NCBI GenBank assembly: GCA_947624485.1
Contig: CANQKM010000012.1
Span: 1 to 64,000 of the forward strand
Direction of reading: 5' to 3'
DNA: 64,000 bases
Source of the DNA: an uncultured Clostridia bacterium
GTDB lineage: Bacteria; Bacillota; Clostridia; UBA1381
In this document: positions 1 to 7,187 of the stretch, piece after piece
How the letters are laid out: each line of letters starts with the position of its first letter
Position numbering within the stretch: position 1 is the first letter of the stretch
The notes under the pieces: generated by a model
Told to the model about the DNA's origin: nothing
The model's input: only the letters and a program-made list of their open reading frames with translations
The model's database searches: none
Program-made: the position numbers and the translations under genes

Positions 1-2
1 GA

Positions 3-120
3 TTTGTTACGCAGTAGAAGCGCGGTTTCGGGGGATAAGGTATAAATCCCTTGCCGCGTCAGATACGCGCCCGGAAAACCGCTTGTAGCAAGGCTTTTTC
101 TGCCCCTACTGCGTAACAAA
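3..120. repeat. 118-bp segment bounded by perfect 15-bp inverted repeats
   Basis: TTTGTTACGCAGTAG at 3-17 is the exact reverse complement of 106-120. Inside, 21-33 and roughly 70-83 are also partly complementary (GCGGTTTC against GGAAAACCGC), so the whole segment could fold into one long hairpin. It holds no reading frame of note. It may be a small non-autonomous element or a structured RNA; there is no second copy in the window to decide. Confidence 0.5.
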
Positions 121-127
121 GGGCATG

Positions 128-184
128 AAAAAAGCGGCGTTCCTTTTCTCCTTGTGTAGAGAGTGGGAAACGCCGCTTTTGCGT
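128..184. terminator. Hairpin with 12-bp arms, terminator-like
   Basis: AAAAGCGGCGTT at 130-141 pairs perfectly with 169-180 around a 27-base loop, with A-rich and T-rich flanks on either side. It would work as an intrinsic terminator in either direction. It lies just before the broken recombinase, so it probably ended a gene that came in from the left of the window. Confidence 0.45.
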
Positions 185-279
185 CGTATTCAGTTTTTAG
201 TACAATACCTTGCTTGTCCGTCGCTCGAAAAACCTTGATTTTTCAGTGTTTTCAAAAGTATCGTTATCTAACGTCAGCT

Positions 280-1632
280 TTTGACAGACCGGAATTTAAA
301 CGAATGATTAAAATGATTGAGGACAGAAAGATAAACACTGTTGTTACGAAGGATTTATCCCGCCTCGGTCGCGATTATATAGAGGTAGGCAAGTACATAG
401 ACAAGTATTTTCCGTCGCGCGGCATACGCTACATCGCCGTGAACGACGGCATAGACACCGCGGCGCAAAGCGACGACATGACGCCGTTCCGAGCGGTTTT
501 TAACGACATGTACGCCAAGGACATAAGCAAGAAGGTACGGACGGCTCTTACTACCAAAAAGGTCGGCGGCAAATTTATCGGTTCACAGCCGCCTTACGGG
601 TACAAAAAGGATCCGAACGATAAAAACCATCTGGTTATCGACGAGAAAACGGCGGTGTACGTGCGGCGGATTTACCGCGAGTTTCTTGCGGGAGAGACGA
701 TACTCGGTATAGCACACAAGCTGAGCATGGACGGCGTTCCCACACCTTCGCAGCAGAAGAATCTGACCGCGACGCAGCGGGTTTTCAAAGGAGTGTGGAA
801 CGATGCGATTATTCGCCGTATCCTGACTAATCCCGCATACGCCGGACATCTCGCGCAGAATATGACGCGAAAGGTGAGCTACAAGGTAGATAAAAAGGTG
901 CGTCTGCCGCGCGAGGAATGGATTATTATCCGAGATACCCACGAGCCGATTGTATCGCAGGAGGATTTTGACGCGGCTGCGGATATTCTGTCAAAGCGCA
1001 GCTACAATAAACGCAAACGTGCGGGTGAGCCGCATCTGCTGTCGGGACTGGTATTCTGCAAGGACTGCGGCGGCGGTATGAGCTTTGTAAGGGAATCGGA
1101 AACGCGAACGTATCTTGTGTGCAGCCGGTGGAGGAAGAACGCAAAGCTCGGAGTTTGTACCTCGCACAGTATCAGGGAGATATATGTCGAGAACATAGTT
1201 AAAGAGAAACTTAAGGAATTAGCGTCAGCTATCAATACGTCGGAAATTTTGACGGAGGCTGACGCTTTTTTTAATAGCGAAAATAATAATGCCAAGCTTG
1301 CCGAGTCGCTTGCGAGAAGGATTGAGGCTTGTAAGAGTACGGCTCTGAGCCTATATAAAGATAAGGCGTCAGGCGTGATTTCGGCGGAGGAATACGCGGA
1401 GATGAGCGGCGGTATAAAGGCTGAAAGGGCTGTTTATGAGAAACGGCTTGAGGAAATTCGCAGGGAGGATGAACGCAGTAAAACGACGCGCAATATGGGC
1501 GAGTTGCTTAAGGGTATCCTCAGTTTTGACGATATTGACAGAAATACGCTGCTTATGCTGGTCGACAAAATTTATATCGGACAGGATAAAGAAATTGAAA
1601 TTCACTTCAAATTCGATAACCCGAAGGGGTGA
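280..1632 (+). pseudogene. Large serine recombinase, N-terminal catalytic part missing
   Basis: Homology to TnpX/TndX-type large serine recombinases begins abruptly at the FDRPEF motif (codon at 280) and continues through RLGRDY, the recombinase domain, a zinc-ribbon (CKDCGG near 1060, then CSRW and C-T-S-H) and a coiled-coil region to the stop at 1632. Intact relatives have about 60 more residues before FDRPEF, including the Y-x-R-x-S motif with the nucleophilic serine. The DNA before 280 does not encode this in any frame I read; the open frame does extend back to 163, but those codons are not recombinase-like. The protein could bind DNA but should not cut it. I infer a remnant of an older mobile element, truncated by a later rearrangement. 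Confidence 0.8.
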
Positions 1633-1690
1633 TTTGCGCTTTGTATTTGAAGATACCCCTGCATAGCACGGCTTGATATTAAAAATGACA

Positions 1691-1719
1691 TTGAAATTTT
1701 ACAGTGAATGTGGTATAAT
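1691..1719 (+). promoter_or_regulatory. Strong sigma-A promoter (TTGAAA-N17-TATAAT, extended -10)
   Basis: TTGAAA at 1691-1696 and TATAAT at 1714-1719 are separated by 17 bases, with TGG directly before the -10 (extended -10). It lies 57 bases before the ATG of the deleted methyltransferase remnant, which has an AGAGG ribosome site. The control region has outlived the gene it served. Confidence 0.8.
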
Positions 1720-1776
1720 CTGAACGATAAATCCCAATTTATCAAGCGGTCTAAAAGCAACGAGAGGTAAACGTAT

Positions 1777-1950
1777 ATGTTAGAGAAAATGAGTGATTTC
1801 TTCAAAGCCCGTCTTGACGGCTATGACGAACATATGCTGACCGTCAAGCATGGAATAACCGCGCTCAGCGACGCGGGATTTTCAAAGGTTGAGATACTTC
1901 ACAACTGGGGCGCGGCGTATTGCATAAAATCTATAACCAAACAGAATTGA
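1777..1950 (+). pseudogene. SAM methyltransferase remnant with internal deletion (57 codons)
   Basis: The frame starts MLEKMSDFFKARLDGYDEHM, which is the usual start of a clostridial class I SAM-dependent methyltransferase, and then passes directly into a typical C-terminal tail of the same family (LSDAGFSKVEILHNWGA, then AYCIKS). The middle, including the whole SAM-binding fold with its G-x-G motif, is absent, so about 130-150 codons seem to have been deleted in frame. The product, if made, could not be an enzyme. It has a good promoter and an AGAGG ribosome site. The family assignment comes from remembered sequences of this family, not from a search. Confidence 0.65.
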
Positions 1951-1994
1951 TAATCTGCATTTTATGATAGAATTAAGAAAAAGGAGAATGAGCC

Positions 1995-3137
1995 ATGAAT
2001 TACAGAAAATTAGGAAAAACAGGCATAACGGTCAGCGAGATAGGTATGGGGTGCGAGGGATTCCTTGACAAGAGCGGCGAGTTCACGAACGAGATGTTCG
2101 ACCTCGCGTTCCGCCACGGCGTGAACTGCATGGATCTGTACAGCCCCAACCCCGATATGCAGCGGCGCGTCGGCAACGCGATACGTCCGCGCAGAAGCGA
2201 GTTTGTGCTGCAGGCGCATTTGTGTGCAATGTGGGAAAATGAGCAGTACAGAGCGACGCGGGATTTAAATGAGGTAAAGGCGGCGTTTGAAACGATGCTT
2301 AAAAATCTCGGCACGGACTATGTGGACGTCGGAATGATCCACTACGTCGATTCGCTCGAAACGTGGAACGCGGTGGTGGATAACGGAATTTTAGACTACG
2401 CGAAGGAATTGAAAGCGCAGGGCAGGATCCGCGCGATAGGCATGAGTTCGCACAATCCTATCGTCGCACTTGAGGCGATAAATACGGGCGCGGTTGAGGT
2501 GCTGATGTTCAGCGTAAATCCGTGCTACGACCTGCTTCCCGCGAGCGAGGACTGTGAGGATCTGTGGTCGGAAAAGAGCTATGAAAAGCCTCTGTTTAAC
2601 CTTGATCCTATGCGCGAAAAGCTCTATGACGAGTGTCAGCGGCTCGGCGTCGGCATAACCGTAATGAAGGCGTTCGGCGGTGGGGATTTGCTGAGCGAGG
2701 AATACTCGCCCGCGGGTAAGGCTATGACGGCGGCGCAGTGCATACATTACGCCCTGACGCGTCCTGCAGTCGCGTCGATCATGAGCGGCGCGCGGACTTT
2801 GGCGGATCTGCAGACCTCGATCGACTATGAATACGCGTCCGACGAGGAGCGCGACTACGCGGCGGTATTCAAGTCGTTCCCGCAGATAAGCTGGGAGGGA
2901 CATTGTATGTACTGCGGTCATTGCGCGCCGTGTCCGAAGGGGATCGATATTGCGTCGGTGACGAAATTTCTGAATCTCGCGAAGGATGAAATCCCCGAAA
3001 CGGTGCGCGAGCATTACGCCGCGCTTAAAGCCCACGGCGGCGACTGCGTAAAATGCGGCGCGTGCGAGAAGCGCTGCCCATTCGGCGTGAGGATAAGAGA
3101 GAATATGCAGAGGGCAGAAGAGGTGTTCGGATACTGA
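1995..3137 (+). CDS. Aldo/keto reductase with C-terminal 4Fe-4S ferredoxin-like domain
   Basis: A 380-residue cytoplasmic oxidoreductase. Residues 1-275 have the aldo/keto reductase TIM barrel (YRKLGKTGITVSEIG start, D47-L-Y49 at the active-site position, LGTDYVDVGMIHYVDS). Residues 305-375 carry two cysteine clusters, CMYCGHCAPCPKG and CVKCGACEKRCPFG, of the kind that hold two 4Fe-4S clusters. The usual active-site lysine at the end of strand 4 is not seen (FVLQAHL), as in some other Fe-S members. Such proteins are common in anaerobes; their substrates are mostly unknown and electrons probably pass through the clusters. The AAAAAGGAG ribosome site supports this start. The gene appears to be transcribed alone. 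Confidence 0.88.
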   Translation: MNYRKLGKTGITVSEIGMGCEGFLDKSGEFTNEMFDLAFRHGVNCMDLYSPNPDMQRRVGNAIRPRRSEFVLQAHLCAMWENEQYRATRDLNEVKAAFETMLKNLGTDYVDVGMIHYVDSLETWNAVVDNGILDYAKELKAQGRIRAIGMSSHNPIVALEAINTGAVEVLMFSVNPCYDLLPASEDCEDLWSEKSYEKPLFNLDPMREKLYDECQRLGVGITVMKAFGGGDLLSEEYSPAGKAMTAAQCIHYALTRPAVASIMSGARTLADLQTSIDYEYASDEERDYAAVFKSFPQISWEGHCMYCGHCAPCPKGIDIASVTKFLNLAKDEIPETVREHYAALKAHGGDCVKCGACEKRCPFGVRIRENMQRAEEVFGY

Positions 3138-3199
3138 TGATGTGCCGACAGGGAAGGAGCATAATAAACCAATAAACAGAGAGATAATTAAATTTGCTG

Positions 3200-3228
3200 T
3201 TGTATTTTACGAATAATTATGATACAAT
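3200..3228 (+). promoter_or_regulatory. Promoter of the Phd/ParE-type toxin-antitoxin operon
   Basis: TTGTAT at 3200-3205 and TACAAT at 3223-3228 with a 17-base gap, 39 bases before the antitoxin ATG. AT-rich surroundings fit an autoregulated toxin-antitoxin promoter. Confidence 0.5.
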
Positions 3229-3267
3229 AAGTACAGCAATAAATTTATTATGGTAGGAGGTAATATT

Positions 3268-3513
3268 ATGCCGAATATAAAACCGGTTTCGGATTTACGG
3301 AACTACACGGATGTGCTTAAAGATATTTCCATAGGAGAACCTGTTTTTCTTACAAAAAACGGCAGGGGACGCTATGTAATAATCGACATGGACGATTATG
3401 AGAAAATGCGGGCAACGGTAAAGCTGCTGTCGGAGCTGTCGGCTGCGGAAATGTCGGTCAAGGAAAAAGGCTGGATCGATGCGGATAAAGCAAGAGAGGC
3501 ATTGGGAGTATAA
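3268..3513 (+). CDS. Phd/YefM-family antitoxin
   Basis: An 81-residue protein starting MPNIKPVSDLRNY, the standard Phd/YefM N-terminus (I-x-P-V-S-D-L-R-N-Y), followed by the ENGxGRYVIIDMDDYEKM-like core and a helical, disordered-type C-terminus that would wrap the toxin. The frame opens at 3250, but the GGAGG at 3255-3259 sits at the right distance for ATG 3268, so that start is preferred. The N-terminal dimer normally binds the operon promoter and represses it. The toxin gene follows after 2 bases, which suggests translational coupling. Confidence 0.88.
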   Translation: MPNIKPVSDLRNYTDVLKDISIGEPVFLTKNGRGRYVIIDMDDYEKMRATVKLLSELSAAEMSVKEKGWIDADKAREALGV

Positions 3514-3515
3514 AT

Positions 3516-3854
3516 ATGGCACACATAAGATTAACCCCTGCCGCTTTAAATGACTTGCAGGAAATAAAAAAATACATCTCGGAGGAATTGTGTAATCCTA
3601 TCGCCGCCAATCGTATTGTAAAAGAAATAATAGATGATTACATGCTTCTTGCAATATCGCCCGATATGAGAGTTTCGCTTTCGGCGAAGCTGCATATACA
3701 GACAGATTACAGGTATTTGATAAGTAAAAATTATCTTATCTTTTACAAAGCCGATGATGAAAATGTTTCTATTTACAGAATACTGAACGGAAGAATGGAC
3801 TACATAAAAAGTCTTTTCGGAGAAATAAACAATGAACAGGAAATCGCCGATTAG
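3516..3854 (+). CDS. ParE/RelE-superfamily toxin
   Basis: A 112-residue basic protein with the RelE/ParE fold pattern: two N-terminal helices (LNDLQEIKKYISEEL), an R-x-S-L-S-A-K strand, and a C-terminal sheet with YRYLISKNYLIFYK and RILNGRMDYIKSLF. The Phd-like partner directly upstream confirms a type II pair. Whether it cuts mRNA (RelE-like) or poisons gyrase (ParE-like) cannot be told; the length and the C-terminal R-I-L-N-G-R resemble the ParE/YoeB-like RelE group. The pair lies directly beside the cut dpaA end, a usual place for an addiction module at the edge of a mobile segment. Confidence 0.85.
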   Translation: MAHIRLTPAALNDLQEIKKYISEELCNPIAANRIVKEIIDDYMLLAISPDMRVSLSAKLHIQTDYRYLISKNYLIFYKADDENVSIYRILNGRMDYIKSLFGEINNEQEIAD

Positions 3855-3868
3855 CGGCGATTTTTTAT
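3842..3868 (+). terminator. Intrinsic terminator overlapping the toxin stop codon
   Basis: AATCGCCG at 3842-3849 pairs with CGGCGATT at 3854-3861 around a 4-base loop, followed by a T-run. The toxin stop codon (3852-3854) lies in the loop and the start of the 3' arm. Confidence 0.75.
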
Positions 3869-3904
3869 TTTACACCGCCTTATCCAAATTTTGTATCCGC
3901 CGGG

Positions 3905-4042
3905 GTGGATTTTGAAGCGGCGAAGCAGCACGGCGTGCGTGTAATATGGGCGCTGTCACTTCCGGGGAAGATTGCTCCGATAACGTCGGGAGCGATTATT
4001 AAGGACACGATCATGAACATCATAAGTGAATTGGGGGTGTAG
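3905..4042 (+). pseudogene. dpaA: 3' fragment of dipicolinate synthase subunit A
   Basis: Frame from 3905 gives VDFEAAKQHGVRVIWALSLP, then GKIAPITSGAIIKDT and a short tail to TAG at 4040-4042. This matches the C-terminal end of DpaA/SpoVFA, which dehydrogenates the HTPA-derived intermediate to dipicolinic acid in the mother cell. Only 45 of roughly 290 codons remain. In intact family members a P-G-G-V-D stretch stands at this point; here the coding similarity stops at the second glycine, in GGGG at 3902-3905, and the DNA before it (3863-3901) is unrelated. The stop lies 3 bases before the dpaB start, so the native operon order is kept. The missing part may be deleted or may lie left of the window beyond another insertion. 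Confidence 0.8.
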
Positions 4043-4045
4043 AAT

Positions 4046-4519
4046 GTGGATTGGGAAAACAAAACAATAGGCTTTGCCATGTGCGGCTCGTTCTGCACTT
4101 TCAAAAGAGCCGTCGCGGCAATGAAAAAGCTAAAGGCGACAGGCGCGGACGTAGTGCCGATAATGAGCGGTATTTCGTACTCGACCGACACGCGTTTCGG
4201 CAAAGCCGAGGACTTTATAAATCAAATAAAGGAAATCACTGGCAGGGACATCATACATACCGTAAAGGAAGCCGAGCCGATAGGCCCGAAAAAGCTTCTT
4301 GACATGCTTATCGTGCTGCCCTGCACGGGCAACACCCTGGCGAAGCTTGCCGCCGGTATAGCCGACACGTCCGTCACAATGGCGGCTAAGGCGCATTTAA
4401 GGAATCAAAAACCCGTGCTTATAGCCGTGTCCACAAACGACGGACTCGGCGGCGCGGCAAAAAATATCGGCAGCCTGTTAAACAGCAAAAATGTGTACTT
4501 TCTGCCGTTTTCACAGGAC
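4046..4519 (+). pseudogene. dpaB: 5' part of dipicolinate synthase subunit B, split by a 26-kb element
   Basis: The GTG-started frame encodes 158 residues of a DpaB/SpoVFB flavoprotein: IGFAMCGSFCTF (FMN-binding loop), SGISYSTDTRFG, EAEPIGPKKLLDML, PCTGNTLAKLA, then VYFLPFSQD. Family similarity ends exactly at SQD (codon 4517-4519); the frame then runs 9 foreign codons to a stop at 4547-4549. The missing C-terminus is found at 30719-30826 in the same strand and phase. Joined, the two parts make 193 residues, the usual length for the family. DpaB works with DpaA to make dipicolinate for the spore core. As it stands the truncated protein lacks the conserved KP-x-S-L-V-A segment and is probably inactive. 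Confidence 0.92.
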
Positions 4520-4550
4520 AAAGCAGGTGGCTTATATGATACAATTTAAT
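4497..4550. other. attL of the dpaB element
   Basis: Left of the GGAC core (4516-4519) is dpaB coding sequence; right of it is the element arm with GGTGG (4526-4530) and ATGATACAATTT (4536-4547). The arm mirrors the one in attR with the same 7-base offset to the GGTGG motif and an offset differing by one base to the second motif. Confidence 0.82.
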
Positions 4551-4606
4551 TTTGCACCCACAATTCGCCTATGGACGCAATCGTTTAAGGAAAAATTAAA
4601 TTGTTA
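4540..4606. repeat. CAATTTAATTTT repeat, copy A
   Basis: TACAATTTAATTTT at 4540-4553 faces AAAAATTAAATTGTT at 4591-4605, making an imperfect palindrome around a block containing ATGGACGCAAT (4571-4581). Its first 21 bases (4540-4560) recur exactly at 7773-7793. A third relative is at 30493-30570. The left arm overlaps the outer part of the attL arm. Confidence 0.7.
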
Positions 4607-4640
4607 AAATAAAAAATCAGCGGTATCTGCCGCTGATTAT
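4605..4640 (-). terminator. Terminator of the recombinase operon
   Basis: AATCAGCGG at 4615-4623 pairs with CCGCTGATT at 4630-4638. Read on the minus strand it is followed by a T-rich stretch, and it lies 20 bases past the recombinase stop. The same stem is used at 30455-30480 near the other end of the element. Confidence 0.8.
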
Positions 4641-4658
4641 ATGCTTATTCGCGTATTG

Positions 4659-6062
4659 TTACGCTTTTATCTCCATGCCGTTTAAGAATGTAAATCTCAC
4701 GTCGTCCTTTGCGTATACGGTTACGCGGTCGACAACCGCGTTGAATAAATCGTCGTCAAACTCAGAAACGACCGCTTTTTGCCGGAACAGTATTTTTAAG
4801 AATGATGATATGCTATCGCGGCGGGCGTTTTGCTCGTCGTTGTAGGTATCGAATAAACTGTCCTTTATAAGCTCAAAATCGGCTTTTAGCTGCTCCGCCG
4901 CGGGTATTATTTTGTTTACCGCTTTTACAAACAGCTCCTTTAGTTCGCTTTCGGTCAAATGCGGTGTGGAGCATTTTCTTTCGTTCTTGAATTTGTTGTT
5001 GCATTGAAGTATTACCTTTCGGTACTTGTCATTGGAATGCCATACCTTTGAGCCGAACGCGCCGCCGCAGTCGCCGCAGAACACCTTGCCGGAGAACACG
5101 CTTGCTCCGCTTACACGGCTGTTCCTGTTTCTGCGCTCCTCAATCATACGCTGAACCATATCGAATATCTCCGGCGGGATAATCGGCGGATGGTTTTCCT
5201 TTATATAATACTGCGGCACAAGACCGTCGTTTTTCTTTACCTTTTTATTCAGAAAGTCAACCGTGTAGGTCTTTTGCAGAATTACGTCGCCCTTATATTT
5301 TTCGTTTGTCAGTATGCTTTTCACGATTTTATCCCGCCACAGGCTCTTGCCGGTAACAGTCGGTATGCCCTCTTCGGTCAGCCTCCTGGCGATTGAGCAG
5401 TAGGTGTCGCCGCGAATGAACATACCGTAAATTTTTCTTACGACCGCCGCCTGCGCCTCGTTTATCGCGAGCTTACCGTCAGCGCCCATATCGTAGCCGA
5501 GGAACGTGGAATACGCGAACGACACCTTGCCCTGCGAAAATCTCACGCGCTGTCCCCACGTGGTGTTTTCGGAAATCGTGCGGCTCTCCTGTTGCGCGAT
5601 ACCGGACATAAACGTGAGCATAAGGTCGCATTTGCTGTCGAAGGAATAAATGTTTTCCTTCTCGAAGTAGCACTCCACGTTATGGTCGCGCAGCTTGTAT
5701 ATGGTCGAGAGCGTATCGACGGTGTTGCGCGCAAAGCGGCTTACGGATTTTGTTATGATAAGGTCGATTTTGCCGTCAAGCGCGTCGCTTATCATTTCGT
5801 TAAAGCCCGCGCGGTGCCTTGTGTTGGTGCCGGTTATGCCTTCATCCGTATAAATACCCGCGAAATCCCAGCCGTCGTGGTTTTTTATGTACCGCTCGTA
5901 ATACTCCACCTGTGCCTCGTAGCTTGTAAGCTGCTCCGGCAGGTTTGTGGACACTCTCGCATATGCCGCGACGCGGCGGTTTCGCGGGTGTTCGATAGGT
6001 GACATCGTGCGCCGGTCTATCGTCGGCGGGATTACTCTTATCGTTCTTGCCATATTACTCAC
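4659..6062 (-). CDS. Large serine recombinase (integrase/excisionase of the element)
   Basis: A complete 467-residue recombinase. The resolvase domain (about 28-175) has AAYARVS with the nucleophilic Ser38, EQLTSYEAQ, GIYTDEGITGTN, SVSRFARN and the helix-E region; then the recombinase DNA-binding domain (GIPTVTGKSLW, ILTNEKYKG), a zinc-ribbon (CGDCGG near 340, then CNN and C-S-T-P-H) and a short coiled-coil tail. It would bind the half-palindromic arms and carry out strand exchange at the 4-bp core. The frame opens with GTG at 6062; ATG at 6053 is an equally possible start. It is last in a three-gene operon reading toward attL, the usual integrase position beside its att site. Integration needs no partner, while excision needs a directionality factor, possibly encoded by one of the two genes upstream. 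Confidence 0.93.
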   Translation of the reverse strand: MSNMARTIRVIPPTIDRRTMSPIEHPRNRRVAAYARVSTNLPEQLTSYEAQVEYYERYIKNHDGWDFAGIYTDEGITGTNTRHRAGFNEMISDALDGKIDLIITKSVSRFARNTVDTLSTIYKLRDHNVECYFEKENIYSFDSKCDLMLTFMSGIAQQESRTISENTTWGQRVRFSQGKVSFAYSTFLGYDMGADGKLAINEAQAAVVRKIYGMFIRGDTYCSIARRLTEEGIPTVTGKSLWRDKIVKSILTNEKYKGDVILQKTYTVDFLNKKVKKNDGLVPQYYIKENHPPIIPPEIFDMVQRMIEERRNRNSRVSGASVFSGKVFCGDCGGAFGSKVWHSNDKYRKVILQCNNKFKNERKCSTPHLTESELKELFVKAVNKIIPAAEQLKADFELIKDSLFDTYNDEQNARRDSISSFLKILFRQKAVVSEFDDDLFNAVVDRVTVYAKDDVRFTFLNGMEIKA

Positions 6063-6091
6063 CGACCTTTATTATTTTATTTTTACCGCGA

Positions 6092-6271
6092 TTATATCAA
6101 GGGTTTTCCCGATAATAACATACCCAAAACAGGACGGTATTTTTCGAGCATAATTGTATCGATTATACCCCTTTCCTCACCGGTAATCAGCCCTGCTTCG
6201 AGCATCCTGTCGGTGATATTCATGACGGTTCTGTAGCTGACTTCGGCGCGGAAGTCGGATTCGTTAATCAT
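6092..6271 (-). CDS. 59-residue recombinase-associated protein (SHOCT-like)
   Basis: Frame MINESDFRAEVSYRTVMNIT, then DRMLEAGLITGEER, a short helix and a C-terminal LEKYRPVLG. The helix-turn-helix-like LEAGLIT-x-EE segment resembles short SHOCT-type modules in small proteins often found beside clostridial large serine recombinases. Its ATG overlaps the end of the upstream gene by 8 bases and is preceded by GGAGG, so it is translationally coupled. The recombinase starts 29 bases downstream. Function is unknown; as a small, recombinase-linked protein it is a candidate directionality factor, which is inference only. Confidence 0.7.
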   Translation of the reverse strand: MINESDFRAEVSYRTVMNITDRMLEAGLITGEERGIIDTIMLEKYRPVLGMLLSGKPLI

Positions 6272-6668
6272 TTCCGTTACCTCCGAACCGCGCTTCTATG
6301 TAGCATTTATGGGAGCAATATTTTCTGTGATTGTTTCCGTAGGCTTCAAATTCCTTTCCGCAGTACGCGCACCGGCTCTTGTACAGCGCCTTGCGGTTTA
6401 CATCCTCCGGGTGGGAGTTCCACCATTTTACCCGGCACTGCGGGCAACAGAATTTACGGCGTTTTGTCTTTCCCTTTTGTGCTATGGCTTTGCCGCATTG
6501 GAGACAGGATACGAACTCCTCGACCTGTGCGGCTCCTTTTTGGATATTATTTCTCTTGCAGTAGCTTTTAATTGTACTTTCGGGGATATTGAGAATATCA
6601 GAAATTTGTCTGTATGAAGTACCTTTGCCGCGCATACGCGCTATTTCCGACTTTTGCTTAGATGTCAT
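6264..6668 (-). CDS. HTH plus double zinc-ribbon DNA-binding protein
   Basis: A 134-residue protein with an N-terminal helix-turn-helix of the sigma-70-region-4 / Xre-resolvase type (MTSKQKSEIARMRGKGTSYR, then QISDILNIPESTIKSYCKR) and two CxxC...CxxC zinc-ribbon units (CLQCGK with CCPQC; CAYCGK with CSHKC). The frame opens at TTG 6677, but AGGAGG stands 9 bases before ATG 6668, which is therefore preferred. Similar proteins are common in clostridial serine-recombinase elements, where they are annotated as sigma-factor-like or HTH proteins. It leads the recombinase operon and probably regulates integration, excision or its own promoter. Confidence 0.82.
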   Translation of the reverse strand: MTSKQKSEIARMRGKGTSYRQISDILNIPESTIKSYCKRNNIQKGAAQVEEFVSCLQCGKAIAQKGKTKRRKFCCPQCRVKWWNSHPEDVNRKALYKSRCAYCGKEFEAYGNNHRKYCSHKCYIEARFGGNGND

Positions 6669-6788
6669 AAAAATCAACCTCCTGTAAATAAGGAGAAAAA
6701 ACAGGTGTTTTAATCACCCGTAATTAAAAATATTTACGTTTATTTTTATGACGTTATAAGTCTGAATTTATCTTGTCCGTGAAATATG

Positions 6789-6811
6789 GAACAAGATTAG
6801 GAATCTTGTTC
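6789..6811. promoter_or_regulatory. Perfect 10-bp palindrome upstream of the recombinase operon
   Basis: GAACAAGATT at 6789-6798, a 3-base spacer, and AATCTTGTTC at 6802-6811. It lies about 120 bp upstream of the HTH gene in the gap shared with the toxin gene. A related half (GGAACAAGG) occurs at about 6851. It looks like a binding site for a dimeric regulator, perhaps the adjacent HTH protein. Confidence 0.5.
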
Positions 6812-6905
6812 TGTAAAAAATGGCTTAATAGCGAGGGAATTTGAGTTTTTAGGAACAAGGTAACAAGAATTTCTATATATTTCTATATAACAGATATTAG
6901 TTTTG

Positions 6906-7187
6906 CTATTTGTCAAACAAATCGCTGTGCGTTCCGGTTCGCTGAAGAGTAAGCGTTAGAATGCCTTTTTCGATACGGTACATCAGCAGCCAATCCGGCT
7001 GAATATGACATTCGCGATACTCCTTTAAATTGCCGGTTAACTGATGGTCGTTATATTCTTCGGGCAGCGGCCGGCATGAGGCAAGCATACGAATCGTATT
7101 GTCAAGCAAATCAATGTCGAGGTTACGCTTCATTGCGAGCTTGTAATCCTTTTTAAATCCGGATGTCCAGATGACTTTAAGGTTCAT
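6906..7187 (-). CDS. YafQ-family toxin
   Basis: A 93-residue RelE-superfamily protein: LKVIWTSGFKKDYKLAMKR, then DNTIRMLASCRPLPEEYNDH, QLTGNLKEYRECHIQPDWLL, YRIEKGILTLTLQRTGTHSD and LF at the end. The pattern L-P-E-x-Y-x-D-H-x-L-x-G and H-I-x-P-D-W-L-L-x-Y matches the YafQ branch, which cuts mRNA on the ribosome; the C-terminal T-G-T-H-S-D-L-F carries the catalytic histidine position. The start overlaps the antitoxin stop by 4 bases (ATGA). In this position it would punish loss of the 26-kb element, though it would also oppose permanent excision. Confidence 0.92.
   Translation of the reverse strand: MNLKVIWTSGFKKDYKLAMKRNLDIDLLDNTIRMLASCRPLPEEYNDHQLTGNLKEYRECHIQPDWLLMYRIEKGILTLTLQRTGTHSDLFDK

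Noticed and set aside
4520-4549. Nine extra codons at the end of the 5' dpaB frame as native C-terminus
   Set aside because: They are element DNA (attL arm), and the true C-terminus is found at 30719-30826.
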